Assembly: GCA_046724035.1 (NCBI GenBank) | Contig: JBKOVT010000061.1 | Coordinates: forward strand, 1 to 43,179 | Source of the DNA: DATARH01 sp046724035 | GTDB lineage: Bacteria > Pseudomonadota > Alphaproteobacteria > ATCC43930 > CGMCC-115725 | Reading direction: 5' to 3' | Length of the DNA stretch: 43,179 nt | In this document: positions 22,689-35,849 of the stretch, piece after piece | Numbering within the stretch: position 1 is the stretch's first letter | Layout of the letters: each line of letters opens with the position of its first letter | The notes under the pieces: model-generated | Database searches by the model: none | What the model was told of the DNA's origin: nothing | What the model saw: the letters and a program-made list of their open reading frames with translations, nothing else | Translations under genes and position numbers: made by a program

Positions 22689-24224
22689 ATGGTCGCGCGG
22701 GTGCGCACGGTGGCGTTCAGCGGCGTCGATGTCGTCGATGTCGAGGCCCAGGTGACGATCACCCCGGGTCTGCCGGCCTTTGCCGTCGTCGGATTGCCGG
22801 ACAAGACGGTCGCGGAATCGCGAGAGCGGGTGCGCTCGGCATTGGCGGCGCTCGGCCTGTCATTGCCGTCGCGGCACATCACGGTCAACCTCGCGCCAGC
22901 GGATGTCTTGAAGGAGGGCAGCCATTTCGACCTGCCGATCGCGCTTGCCCTGCTCGCAGCGATGGACGTGCTGCCCGAAGACGAGCTTGCCGGCTACACT
23001 GCGCTCGGGGAAGTCGCGCTCGATGGCTCGCTGACGAGCGTCGCGGGCGTATTGCTCGCGGCATTGACTGCAGCCGCGCGCCAGAGCGGTCTCATCTGCC
23101 CGGCCGCATGCGGCAGCGAAGCGGCCTGGGCCGGCGAGGTCGAGATCATCGCCGCGCCCAGCCTTCTCGCGATCGTCAATCATTTCAAGGGCACACAGTT
23201 GCTGCCGCCGCCCGAGCCCAAGCTCGCGCCGCCGCGCGCGGCTGGGCTCGACTTCAAGGACGTCAAAGGCCAGGAGAGCGCCAAGCGCGCGCTGGAAATC
23301 GCCGCGGCGGGCAGCCACAATCTGCTGATGATCGGTCCGCCGGGCGCCGGCAAGTCGATGCTCGCCGCGCGGCTCCCCGGCATCCTGCCACCGCTCGAGC
23401 CGGCCGAGGCGCTCGAGCTCGGCATGATCCAGTCGGTCGCCGGCGGGTTGCGCAACGGCGGCCTCCTCCGCGAGCGCCCATTCCGCGATCCGCACCACTC
23501 CGCATCGTTGCCGGCGCTGGTCGGTGGCGGGCTGCGAACCCGCCCTGGCGAGATTTCGCTCGCGCATCAAGGCGTCCTGTTTCTCGACGAACTCCCGGAA
23601 TTCAATCGCGCCGCGCTCGAAGCCTTGCGCCAGCCGCTCGAAACTGGACGGGTCAGCGTCGCGCGAGCCAACAGCCATGTGACATTCCCGGCGCGCGTCC
23701 AGCTCGTTGCCGCGATGAATCCGTGCCGCTGCGGTTATCTCGCCGAGCCGGGCCGCGCCTGCGGCCGTGCGCCGCGCTGTGCCCAGGAATACCAGGCGCG
23801 CATCTCCGGACCGCTCCTCGACCGCATCGATCTGCACATCGACGTGCCGGCGGTGTCGCCCGCCGATCTGGCTCTGCCGCCGCCGGCCGAGTCGAGCGCC
23901 GAGATCGCCCGCCGCGTCGCCGCTGCCCGCACCCGGCAGAGCGCCCGTTACCAGAAGCTATCGCCGGACCGCCGCGTCCGCACGAATGCCGAGGCGGACG
24001 GCGAACTTCTCGACGAGATCGCGGCGCCCGACTCGGCCGGCCGCACCTTGCTGCAGCGCGCCGCCGAGCGATTGCGATTGTCGGCGCGCGGCTATCACCG
24101 GGTATTGCGGGTGGCCCGTACACTGGCCGATCTGGAAGGCGCGGCAACCGTCGCGCGGCACCACGTCGCAGAAGCATTGAGTTATCGCCGGCCCTTCCAC
24201 CTGCCCGATAGCGCCGGCGGCTGA
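22689..24224 (+). CDS. comM: YifB/ComM-family Mg-chelatase-like AAA+ ATPase
   Basis: A 511-aa protein of the YifB/ComM group: an N-terminal ribosomal-S5-domain-2-like fold, a ChlI-type AAA+ core and a C-terminal Mg-chelatase domain. Walker A is G216-P-P-G-A-G-K-S; Walker B is V296-L-F-L-D-E. The Cys-rich insert MNPCRCGYLAEPGRACG, followed by another Cys, is typical of the family. ComM is a hexameric helicase that drives branch migration during natural transformation in well-studied bacteria. Many non-competent species also carry it, so a role in recombination is likely and in transformation possible. ATG 22689 lies 107 bp after the aldolase gene, probably with its own promoter. Confidence 0.93.
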   Translation: MVARVRTVAFSGVDVVDVEAQVTITPGLPAFAVVGLPDKTVAESRERVRSALAALGLSLPSRHITVNLAPADVLKEGSHFDLPIALALLAAMDVLPEDELAGYTALGEVALDGSLTSVAGVLLAALTAAARQSGLICPAACGSEAAWAGEVEIIAAPSLLAIVNHFKGTQLLPPPEPKLAPPRAAGLDFKDVKGQESAKRALEIAAAGSHNLLMIGPPGAGKSMLAARLPGILPPLEPAEALELGMIQSVAGGLRNGGLLRERPFRDPHHSASLPALVGGGLRTRPGEISLAHQGVLFLDELPEFNRAALEALRQPLETGRVSVARANSHVTFPARVQLVAAMNPCRCGYLAEPGRACGRAPRCAQEYQARISGPLLDRIDLHIDVPAVSPADLALPPPAESSAEIARRVAAARTRQSARYQKLSPDRRVRTNAEADGELLDEIAAPDSAGRTLLQRAAERLRLSARGYHRVLRVARTLADLEGAATVARHHVAEALSYRRPFHLPDSAGG

Positions 24225-24237
24225 CCCAGGGTCGGGG

Positions 24238-24265
24238 TTGACAATATCCGTCGCGGCGCTTGAAT
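24238..24265 (+). promoter_or_regulatory. Candidate sigma70 promoter for the hybrid kinase
   Basis: TTGACA (24238-24243) is followed after 16 nt by TTGAAT (24260-24265, 4 of 6 to the -10 consensus). A perfect -35 is uncommon in this GC-rich DNA. It lies just past comM and reads toward the histidine kinase. Confidence 0.4.
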
Positions 24266-24523
24266 AGTGCCCGCGCTCCTTTGGCCGAAGCGCCGCCCCT
24301 ACCGTCGCGGCGTGCCTCTCCGGCCTCCTTTCCGCACCTTCGAGCTTCCACTTCGTGGCCACAGAACGGCGACGCGGCACGGATTTCCTTTTTGCGCAAG
24401 CGGCAAGCGGATCCTCGAAACATGGTGAACGCGGGAACGGCCATTCCGGTGAACCGTTGGCCGGGTGCGGCCAGCAATGTTGATGCGGATCGAGGTAAGC
24501 GCCGGCTTGCGCGGCCCGGTTTC

Positions 24524-24530
24524 AGGAAAG
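24524..24530 (+). promoter_or_regulatory. Shine-Dalgarno deciding the hybrid kinase start
   Basis: AGGAAAG lies 6 nt before ATG 24537. The earlier in-frame GTG 24465 and ATG 24477 and 24483 have no comparable site. Confidence 0.6.
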
Positions 24531-24536
24531 CGACGT

Positions 24537-26699
24537 ATGTCTAAAAAGCTTAGCACAGGGGCGGACCGGCACCCGCCAGTGGACCAATCGAAGGACCGCG
24601 CCGTCGCTTTGTGCGATGCCGACGCCGTGACTCTGGACGGACCTGCCGCCGAGGGACGCTTTCGTGCCTTGCTGGATGTGTTGCCGGCCGCGATCTACGT
24701 CACCGATGCGGATGGCCGCATCACCTATTACAACCGGGCGGCCGCCGATCTGGCTGGGCGCGAACCTCAGCTTGGCACTGATGAGTGGTGCGTCAGCTGG
24801 CGGCTTTATTCAATGGATGGGCGTCCGTTGCGGCATGATGAATGCCCGATGGCAGTGGCCCTCAAGGAAAACCGCGCTGTGCGTGGCGAAGAGGCGATGC
24901 TCGAGCGGCCGGACGGCACGCGCATCCCGTTCGCACCCTACCCGACACCGCTCCACGATGCCTCGGGCAAGCTGATCGGCGCGGTCAACATGCTCGTCGA
25001 TATCCGCGAGCGCCAGGCGGCGAGCGATGCGCGCGCCTATCTCGGAGCTATCATCGAATCCTCGGACGACGCGATCGTCAGCAAGACGCTCGAGGGCATC
25101 GTCACGAGCTGGAACCGAGGCGCCGAGGCGATCTTTGGGTACAGCGCCGAGGAGATTATCGGTCAGCCGATTACCCGGCTGTTTCCGGCTGATCGCCTGG
25201 CGGAAGAGGACGTGATCCTCGAACGCATACGACGCGGGGAGCGGGTCGACCACTTCGAAACCGTGAGGCGCTGCAAGGATGGGCGCGAAATCAATGTTTC
25301 GGTGACGATCTCGCCGGTGCGCGACGTCTCCGGCCGGATCGTCGGCGCCTCGAAGATCGCGCGCGACATCACGGACAGAAAGCGCGCAGAGGCGGCGTTG
25401 CGTGATCTCAACGACCGGCTTGAGCAGCGCGTGGCTGAGCGCACCCGCGAATTGGCCGAGGCCAATAATCGCCTCTTGACCGAAACGGCCGAGCGCGAGC
25501 GCACCGAGGCCGAGCTCCTGCAGGCGCAGAAAATGGACGCGGTCGGCCAACTCGTCTCCGGCTTGGCGCACGATTTCAACAATCTCCTGGCGGCGATCCT
25601 CGGGAATCTTGAACTGCTGGAGATGCGCCTCTCCGATCCGCATTTGGTGAAGCTGGCGCAGGCAGCCGCCCGCTCGGCGCGGCACGGCGCCAAGCTCAAC
25701 GAGCAGATGCTGGCTTTCTCGCGAAAGCAGTATCTAAGCCCCAAACCCATCGATTTGAACGAGCTGGTGCTTGGCACGCAGGATCTGCTGCGGCGCTCTC
25801 TCGGCGGCAATGTCGAGGTGACGACGGCGCTGGCCGACGGTCTGTGGTCCGCCCTGGTCGACCCGCACCAGCTGGAGCTCGTCCTTCTCAATCTGGCGAT
25901 CAACGCCCGCGACGCGATGCCGGCGGGTGGGCGGGTCGAGATCAGAACCCGCAACGTCAACGCGGGCGAGCGCAACAAGCCCGCCGAGCTGGTGCCAGGC
26001 GATTATGTGATGATCTCCGTCACCGACAGCGGCACGGGCATGACCCCCGAGGTGCTGGCGCGCGCCTGCGAACCGTTCTTCACGACAAAAGAACCCGGCA
26101 AGGGCAGCGGACTTGGCCTCGCTCAGGTCTACGGGTTGGCGCAGCAATCGGGCGGCGGCATGCGCATTGCCAGCGTCGCCGGGAAAGGCACGACCGTTGC
26201 GGTCTATCTGCCGCGCAGCCTTGCCGAGCCGCAACGATCGACGGAAGCGCGCAATGCGGCCGGGCGCGCCGGCCTGTCGCGGCGGGCGCGGGTCCTCGTC
26301 GTCGATGACAATGAGGATGTGCGCGACGTCATGGTCGCCTACCTCGAGACGCTCGGCTACCAGAGCTTGCAGGCCGCGAGCGGTCGCGATGCCCTCGAGC
26401 TGCTGGCCGATGCCGGCGACAGCGTCGATGTGCTGCTAGCCGACTATGCGATGCCGGGCATGTCAGGGGCCGATCTGGCGCGCACCGTCGGCGCCAACTG
26501 GCCGGAACTGCCGATCGTCGTGATCACCGGCTACGCCGATACGACCGGGCTCGGCGACCAGCTCGCCGACACGGTGCTGTTGCACAAGCCGTTCGGCATC
26601 AACGAGCTCGGATCGGCAATTGAGACCGCCGTGCAGCGCAACAGTGCCGCTATCAGACGAGCGAAAGTCGTGCCGTTGCGCCCACGCGCGACCGGCTGA
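24537..26699 (+). CDS. Soluble PAS-PAS hybrid sensor histidine kinase
   Basis: A 720-aa hybrid kinase without membrane segments. It has a PAS domain at about 45-165, with the PAC-like ending GAVNMLVDIRERQA, and a second PAS at about 175-290 (GIVTSWNRGAEAIFGYSAEE). A coiled-coil linker (LEQRVAERTRELAEANNRL) follows. The dimerization/phosphoacceptor helix has His345 in L-A-H-D-F-N-N. The HATPase domain has N-A-R-D-A-M, D-S-G-T-G-M and G-S-G-L-G-L-A-Q-V-Y-G. A C-terminal receiver has the acidic pair V-V-D-D-N, the phosphoacceptor Asp636 in L-A-D-Y-A-M-P-G-M and the Lys in H-K-P-F. It senses a cytoplasmic cue, perhaps redox or light-like through PAS. No output regulator lies next to it, so phosphotransfer probably goes to a distant partner. 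It is paralogous to the kinase at 40926-42578. Confidence 0.92.
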   Translation: MSKKLSTGADRHPPVDQSKDRAVALCDADAVTLDGPAAEGRFRALLDVLPAAIYVTDADGRITYYNRAAADLAGREPQLGTDEWCVSWRLYSMDGRPLRHDECPMAVALKENRAVRGEEAMLERPDGTRIPFAPYPTPLHDASGKLIGAVNMLVDIRERQAASDARAYLGAIIESSDDAIVSKTLEGIVTSWNRGAEAIFGYSAEEIIGQPITRLFPADRLAEEDVILERIRRGERVDHFETVRRCKDGREINVSVTISPVRDVSGRIVGASKIARDITDRKRAEAALRDLNDRLEQRVAERTRELAEANNRLLTETAERERTEAELLQAQKMDAVGQLVSGLAHDFNNLLAAILGNLELLEMRLSDPHLVKLAQAAARSARHGAKLNEQMLAFSRKQYLSPKPIDLNELVLGTQDLLRRSLGGNVEVTTALADGLWSALVDPHQLELVLLNLAINARDAMPAGGRVEIRTRNVNAGERNKPAELVPGDYVMISVTDSGTGMTPEVLARACEPFFTTKEPGKGSGLGLAQVYGLAQQSGGGMRIASVAGKGTTVAVYLPRSLAEPQRSTEARNAAGRAGLSRRARVLVVDDNEDVRDVMVAYLETLGYQSLQAASGRDALELLADAGDSVDVLLADYAMPGMSGADLARTVGANWPELPIVVITGYADTTGLGDQLADTVLLHKPFGINELGSAIETAVQRNSAAIRRAKVVPLRPRATG

Positions 26700-26726
26700 G
26701 TCGGTCAGGCCATCCAAACCACCTCG

Positions 26727-26734
26727 AAAAAAAA
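26727..26734 (-). terminator. U-tract near the iron-permease gene end (weak)
   Basis: A run of eight A on the plus strand reads as T on the minus strand, 12 nt past the stop of the minus-strand gene and preceded by a GC-rich GGGGCCTTC. I could not pair a good stem directly before it, so termination is only plausible. Confidence 0.3.
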
Positions 26735-26745
26735 GAAGGCCCCGG

Positions 26746-27162
26746 CTAGCGACCGCGCGGGCTGACCTCTTCTCCGACTTCCTCGCGCAATTCCTCAAAG
26801 GCTTCGCGGATTTCCTCGACCGCCGTCTCGGGTTTGGCCTCGAGGCTGATCAACTCGTTGCGCGCCTCGCTGTTGACCCGGATCAACTCGTCGAGTTTTA
26901 GCTGGATGGCCTGCGTGTCGCGCCGCTGCGTGTGCTGGATCAGAAAAACCATGACCAGCGTGATGATCGAGGAGGTCGTGTTGACGATCAGCTGCCAGGC
27001 GTTCGACCAGCCATAAAGCGGGCCGGAGACGAACCACAAAGCGACAAACGCGATGGCCGCGATCGATGCGCCGGGCCGCGACACCTGCTGTTCGCACCAG
27101 CGGGCAAGGCGCGGGAAAAAGCCGGTCGGGCTATCGGATTGCAGAACTGACGCGCTTGCCAT
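26746..27162 (-). CDS. Low-affinity iron permease family small membrane protein
   Basis: A 138-aa protein of the family annotated as low-affinity iron permease, common in rhizobia and relatives. It has two membrane segments at about 33-52 (ASIAAIAFVALWFVSGPLYG) and 57-77 (WQLIVNTTSSIITLVMVFLI). These are followed by the very characteristic Q-H-T-Q-R-R-D-T-Q-A-I-Q-L-K-L-D-E-L-I-R segment and an acidic helical C-terminus (EEIREAFEELREEVGEEV), probably coiled coil. The family name comes from similarity to fungal Fet4-like regions; iron transport by the bacterial proteins is not established, and a membrane-organizing or sensor role is possible. It converges on the hybrid kinase gene. Confidence 0.88.
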   Translation of the reverse strand: MASASVLQSDSPTGFFPRLARWCEQQVSRPGASIAAIAFVALWFVSGPLYGWSNAWQLIVNTTSSIITLVMVFLIQHTQRRDTQAIQLKLDELIRVNSEARNELISLEAKPETAVEEIREAFEELREEVGEEVSPRGR

Positions 27163-27163
27163 T

Positions 27164-27211
27164 ACTCGGCTCAGGGAAACAGCGGTATTGCGGAAAACGA
27201 GGCGGCCGAGT
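27164..27211. other. Inverted repeat over the iron-permease leader
   Basis: ACTCGGC (27164-27170) and GCCGAGT (27205-27211) are perfect 7-bp arms 34 nt apart. The proximal arm covers the only purine-rich stretch before the ATG at 27162, so pairing could hide the ribosome site. The long loop makes this a weak call. Confidence 0.25.
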
Positions 27212-27296
27212 CACCGGTTCCCGCGGCTAATTCGCCCCCGCCATACATGGAAAAGCGCGCGCCAGTTCTGCCGCCGAAGAACCTTGCTCGTAGCGG

Positions 27297-27995
27297 TCAG
27301 CTCACATCGACAAGGACGATCTCGGCGTCGTCCAGCGCGGTCACTGTCAGGACGCGCTCATCCTCGATCGCTGCGCCATCCCGCGGCTCAAGGCGCACGC
27401 CATTGACCTCGACCGCGCCCTTTGCCGGCACGAGATACGCGCGCCGGTTCGCGCCGAGGCGGTATTCGGCGATCTCGCCACCCTTGAGCGTCGCGCCGAG
27501 GACCCGCGCATTGGCGCGGATCGGCAAGGCATCGGGATCGTCATCGAAGCCGCTGGCAAGCGTCACAAAATGGCCGGCGCGCTCGCCCTCCGGGAAAGGC
27601 CGCGTATCCCAGCCCGGCTCACCGCCGCGGTGCGTCGGGATGATCCAGATCTGAAAGATCGTCGTCGGCTCGTTTTCGAGATTGTATTCGGAGTGGCGGA
27701 TCCCGGTTCCGGCGCTCATAACCTGCACATCGCCGGCTTTTGTGCGGCCCTTATTGCCGAGGCTGTCCTGGTGCGTGATCGCGCCCTGCCGAACATAGGT
27801 GATGATCTCCATATCGGCGTGCGGGTGCGGCGGAAACCCGGTCTGCGGCGCGATCTCGTCGTCGTTCCAGACGCGCAGCGCGCCCCAGTCCATCCGCTTG
27901 GGGTCGCGGTAATCGGCAAAGGAGAAATGATGACGGGTGTTGAGCCAGCCGTGGTCGCCGCCGCCCAGGCGGTCGAAAGGTCTGCGTTCGATCAT
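27297..27995 (-). CDS. Pirin-family protein (YhaK/YhhW-like)
   Basis: Bicupin pirin family, 232 aa. The N-terminal cupin carries the metal set His57, His59, His101 and Glu103 (F-P-P-H-P-H-A-D-M-E-I and G-T-G-I-R-H-S-E-Y-N), the same pattern as human pirin and E. coli YhhW. Bacterial pirins are reported as quercetin 2,3-dioxygenases and as stress- or redox-responsive proteins, so a metal-dependent oxygenase or regulator is likely. GAGGACGAG precedes ATG 27995. An upstream extension to 28226 is open but foreign to the family. It is divergent from the ABC_sub_bind gene, with a 29-bp palindrome between them. Confidence 0.92.
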   Translation of the reverse strand: MIERRPFDRLGGGDHGWLNTRHHFSFADYRDPKRMDWGALRVWNDDEIAPQTGFPPHPHADMEIITYVRQGAITHQDSLGNKGRTKAGDVQVMSAGTGIRHSEYNLENEPTTIFQIWIIPTHRGGEPGWDTRPFPEGERAGHFVTLASGFDDDPDALPIRANARVLGATLKGGEIAEYRLGANRRAYLVPAKGAVEVNGVRLEPRDGAAIEDERVLTVTALDDAEIVLVDVS

Positions 27996-28080
27996 TGATC
28001 TCGTCCTCGGTTGGGAGCGTCTCGCTCCTGCATGTCGCTGAGATAGGCAAGGTGACCCGGCCGAAAAATGACCATTCGCG

Positions 28081-28109
28081 GAGCCCAGCGTTGCGCAACG
28101 CGCTGGCTC
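28081..28109. promoter_or_regulatory. Palindromic candidate operator
   Basis: The 12-bp core CGTTGCGCAACG (28089-28100) is perfectly palindromic and is flanked by GAGCC(C)AG and CGCTGGCTC arms that pair with a one-base bulge. It lies in the 191-bp divergent region between pirin and the ABC_sub_bind/cyclase pair, where an operator or a divergent promoter control site would be expected. Confidence 0.4.
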
Positions 28110-28186
28110 GCAGGTCCAGGAATCAGCATCGCCGCGACCGGTTCCAGGGTTACACTGTCCTCCGGCCCGACAAACACGAGCACCCG

Positions 28187-29164
28187 GTGACAATACTCCG
28201 ACGCACAGTCCTCGCCGCCTCGGCACTTCCGCTATTGGGCGCCGGCGCTCTCGCCCAATCCGGTAAGACCTACCGCGCCGGGCTGGTTTCGATCGGCCCG
28301 CCCGAGAGCGGCATACTCAGCCCGGGGATGATCCAAAACTTCGCCAAACGTGGGTATGTCGAGGGCCGCAACATCGAGTTCGAGCGCCGCGCCGCCCAGG
28401 GCAAGCCCGAGCGTCTTGCCGGCTTTATCGATGAGCTGGTCGCAAAGCCCGTCGACGTGATCGTCACATCGAGCTATCCCGCGGCGGCGGCGGCGAAAGA
28501 GCGCGGTGGCAAAATTCCGATCGTCGTGATCAATTCCGGCGATCCCGTCGCCACCGGGCTTGCGGCGAGCCTCGCCCACCCCGGCGGCAATGTCACCGGC
28601 GTGTCGGAAATCGCCACCGAGCTATCGGCCAAGCGGCTGGCGCTCCTCAAGGAGGCCGTGCCGAGCGTCAAGGCGGTGGCGGTGTTGTGGAATGCCGACG
28701 ATTTCGGCATGACGCTGCGTTATCAGGCGGCCGAGGTGGAGGCCAAGCGAGCGGCGATGCTGATCGTGCCGCTCGGGGTGCATGCACCCGACGATTTCGA
28801 CACCGCCTTCTCGGAAATGACCAAGCAGCCGCCCGACGCGATTCTGATGGTCACCGACATTCTGACGATCCTGAACCGCAAGCGGGTCATCGATTTTGCC
28901 CGCGAGCATCGGCTTCCGGCGATCTATGAATACGCCCGCCTCGTCCGTGACGGCGGGCTGATGTCCTACGGCCCGGACGAGGCGGGCATCGCCGACCGCG
29001 CCGCCGGGCTTGCCGATCGCATCCTGAAGGGCGCCAATCCCGCCGACCTGCCTCTCGAACTTCCGTCGCGTTTCCAGCTGGCTGTCAATTTGCAGACGGC
29101 GAAGACGCTCGATTTGACCATTCCGGAATCGATCCTGGTGCGCGCCGACGATGTGGTCGAATGA
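28187..29164 (+). CDS. ABC_sub_bind-family periplasmic binding protein
   Basis: Type 1 periplasmic binding fold of the ABC_sub_bind (TrpX/YtrF-like) family, 325 aa. The signal peptide is MTILRRTVLAASALPLLGAG..ALA with an A-Q cleavage region; the RR pair is Tat-like but Sec is possible. The mature part shows Y-R-A-G-L-V-S-I-G near the start, G-R-N-I-E-F-E-R-R-A-A-Q-G (about 60), D-V-I-V-T-S-S-Y-P-A-A-A-A-A-K, V-V-I-N-S-G-D-P-V-A-T-G-L and P-G-G-N-V-T-G-V-S, all standard for the family. The start GTG 28187 gives a canonical signal peptide. No permease or ATPase gene is adjacent. Its stop overlaps the cyclase start (ATGA), so it may serve as a ligand-binding partner for that sensor rather than for an importer. 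Confidence 0.9.
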   Translation: MTILRRTVLAASALPLLGAGALAQSGKTYRAGLVSIGPPESGILSPGMIQNFAKRGYVEGRNIEFERRAAQGKPERLAGFIDELVAKPVDVIVTSSYPAAAAAKERGGKIPIVVINSGDPVATGLAASLAHPGGNVTGVSEIATELSAKRLALLKEAVPSVKAVAVLWNADDFGMTLRYQAAEVEAKRAAMLIVPLGVHAPDDFDTAFSEMTKQPPDAILMVTDILTILNRKRVIDFAREHRLPAIYEYARLVRDGGLMSYGPDEAGIADRAAGLADRILKGANPADLPLELPSRFQLAVNLQTAKTLDLTIPESILVRADDVVE

Positions 29165-30936
29165 GTGCGCCTGACGCTCCGGTGGCGAACCGGCCGCGGC
29201 GGCCGCTGTTCCAGAAATATCTCGCGGCGCTGTTCATCGCCGTCGTCGTGCCGCTGCTGGCCAACGGAATCAGTGAGGCGTGGTTCGGATACCGCGATCA
29301 GCGCGTCATGCTGGGCCACCGCCTGCGCTCCGAGGCGCAATCGGCGGCCGGCAAAATCCAGGGCTTCCTTGACGACATCACCGATCAGCTGCGCTGGACC
29401 GTGCAGCTGCCATGGCGCGAGGGCACCGATGAGCAGCACCGGTTCGACGTGCTGCGATTGATGAGCCAGGCGCCGGCGGTCGTTGACGTCGTGCTCATCG
29501 ATGGCAGCGGCCACGAAAGGCTGCATGTCTCCCGGGTCAATCCGGACATCGTCAACACCGGCGCCGACCATAGTCAGCACCCGGCGGTCATCGGCGCTCG
29601 CGCCAGCCGCCTGTGGTACGGGCCGGTGACGCTGTATGGCGGCTCCGAGCCGCATCTGACAATCGCGGTTGCCGGCCCGCGCGCCGCCAATGGCGTAACG
29701 CTGGCCGTGATCAATCTGAAACTGATCTGGGACGTGATTTCGTCGATCCATGTCGGCCAGTCCGGCGACGCCTTTGTGCTGGACAGCGCTGGCCGCCTCG
29801 TCGCCCATCCGGATATCAGCCTCGTACTGCGCGGCGAAGACGATCCGGCGGCGGCGCGGCTGAAAGATTTACAGCAAGCGATGACCGCTGCGGGCGGAGA
29901 GACCACCGAAGGCGTCAATGCCGAGCATCGTCCGGTCATCGCCGCGATGGCTCCGATCCCCGGCCCGGGCTGGGCGGCATTTGTCGAGGAGCCGGCCGCC
30001 GAAGCCTTCGCGCCGATCCGCTCAGCTTTGTGGCGGACCGGATTGCTGCTGCTGCTCGGCGCTGTTTTCGCCGCGGGGCTGGGGTATCTGCTGGCGCGCC
30101 GGATGGTCGGTCCGATCCGGCTGTTGGGTCAGGGCGCCGAACGCATCGGCGCCGGCCGGTTCGACCAGAAGATCGAGATCGCGACCGGCGACGAATTGCA
30201 GGATCTGGCGCATCGATTTAACGAAATGGCCGTCGAATTGGCGTTGTCGCAGGAACGCTCTGAACGCATCGCGCGGCTGAAGCGGTTTCTCGCGCCGCAG
30301 GTCGCCGAACTCGTCGAGGGCAGCGACCAGGAGAGACTGCTCGACAGCCACCGTGCCGAAGTCGTCGTGATCTTCTGCGATCTGCGCGGTTTCACCAGCT
30401 TCGCCGGCCGGGCGGGCGCAGAAGAAGTCATGGGGCTGGTGCAGGAATATTACGAAGCGCTCGGCGGCATTATCACCCGTTACGAGGCGACGCTGACCTG
30501 CTTTATGGGGGACGGGCTGATGCTGCTGCTCAACGCGCCGGTGCCGTGCCCGGCGCCGGCCCTCCGCGGCGTGCAGATGGCGGTGGAGATGCAGGCCGCG
30601 ATGCAGTCCGTCGTGTCGAGCTGGCGCGGTCGCGGCCACGAAATCGGCTTTGGCGTGGGCCTCGCCAAAGGCCCGGCGACGGTCGGCCGGATCGGCTATG
30701 AGGGCCGCTCGGATTACACGGCGATCGGCAACGTCGTGAACCTCGCCTCGCGCATCTGCGCTGCCGCCGCGGACGGTCAGATCCTGATCGATCAGGCGGC
30801 GGCGGCCGAAATCGGCGATGCTTATCCGCTGACACCGCTCGGGACCCGGCCGTTGCGCGGCTTTGCCGAGGCGGTGCCCGTGTTTTCGGTGGCGGCATCG
30901 TCTCCCGCGGGGGCGGTCCTGCACGCCGCTCTGTGA
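29161..30936 (+). CDS. Membrane-bound dCache-HAMP class III nucleotidyl cyclase
   Basis: A 591-aa cyclase: TM1 at about 20-37, an extracytoplasmic dCache-like sensor at about 40-288 (VVLIDGSGHERL, then HPAVIGARASRLWYGPV), TM2 at about 292-311, HAMP to about 365, a short linker, and a class III catalytic domain at about 395-580. The metal residues Asp407 (F-C-D-L-R-G-F) and Asp451 (F-M-G-D-G) are present, as are the transition-state residues Asn527 and Arg531 (V-N-L-A-S-R). The purine-specifying Lys position holds Cys447 and its partner holds Thr520 (D-Y-T-A-I-G), so adenylyl versus guanylyl specificity is not obvious. The product is presumably cAMP. It is translationally coupled to the binding-protein gene. 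Confidence 0.92.
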   Translation: MSAPDAPVANRPRRPLFQKYLAALFIAVVVPLLANGISEAWFGYRDQRVMLGHRLRSEAQSAAGKIQGFLDDITDQLRWTVQLPWREGTDEQHRFDVLRLMSQAPAVVDVVLIDGSGHERLHVSRVNPDIVNTGADHSQHPAVIGARASRLWYGPVTLYGGSEPHLTIAVAGPRAANGVTLAVINLKLIWDVISSIHVGQSGDAFVLDSAGRLVAHPDISLVLRGEDDPAAARLKDLQQAMTAAGGETTEGVNAEHRPVIAAMAPIPGPGWAAFVEEPAAEAFAPIRSALWRTGLLLLLGAVFAAGLGYLLARRMVGPIRLLGQGAERIGAGRFDQKIEIATGDELQDLAHRFNEMAVELALSQERSERIARLKRFLAPQVAELVEGSDQERLLDSHRAEVVVIFCDLRGFTSFAGRAGAEEVMGLVQEYYEALGGIITRYEATLTCFMGDGLMLLLNAPVPCPAPALRGVQMAVEMQAAMQSVVSSWRGRGHEIGFGVGLAKGPATVGRIGYEGRSDYTAIGNVVNLASRICAAAADGQILIDQAAAAEIGDAYPLTPLGTRPLRGFAEAVPVFSVAASSPAGAVLHAAL

Positions 30937-31193
30937 CATAGGGCGGGAGCCTTTAGGGACCCGCTGTACCCACCAACTCAGGCTGGCCAAATCAGCCTGG
31001 CCCCGCCGCAGAGCGCGATCCCGCCTTCCCGCTCTACCTGCGGCATAAAATACCAGGCCCGTCTCGCAACCGCGATTCGCCTTCCCTAATTTAGTCATGC
31101 ATACTGCCTTGAATGGCGTATCGCGGCCGCTGTTTGCCCCCTTAGGAGCAGCGGGCCGGCGCGGCGGCGGCATTGGTTAAAAAGCGAGCGAGG
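30937..31193. other. Intergenic region before gltB
   Basis: A 257-bp gap between the cyclase gene and gltB, both on the plus strand, expected to hold the gltB promoter. I see only loose -10-like boxes such as CATAAAAT near 31040 and no convincing pair. A 7-bp hairpin (30979-30999) lies early in the gap and could help end cyclase transcription, but no T-run follows. Confidence 0.4.
30979..30999 (+). terminator. Short hairpin after the cyclase gene (weak)
   Basis: CAGGCTG and CAGCCTG form a perfect 7-bp stem around a 7-nt loop, 43 nt past the cyclase stop. GCCCCGCC follows instead of a U-tract, so this is at best a non-canonical terminator. Confidence 0.3.

Positions 31194-35849
<4,656 letters not shown>

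Larger units (their letters stand above)
24225..24536. other. 312-bp leader/promoter region of the hybrid kinase gene
   Basis: No gene is convincing here. Open frames exist on both strands but lack family resemblance and good starts. The region contains a perfect TTGACA box 14 bp after the comM stop and the kinase ribosome binding site at its end. If that promoter is used, the kinase mRNA has a leader of roughly 265 nt, long enough for regulation. Confidence 0.5.
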
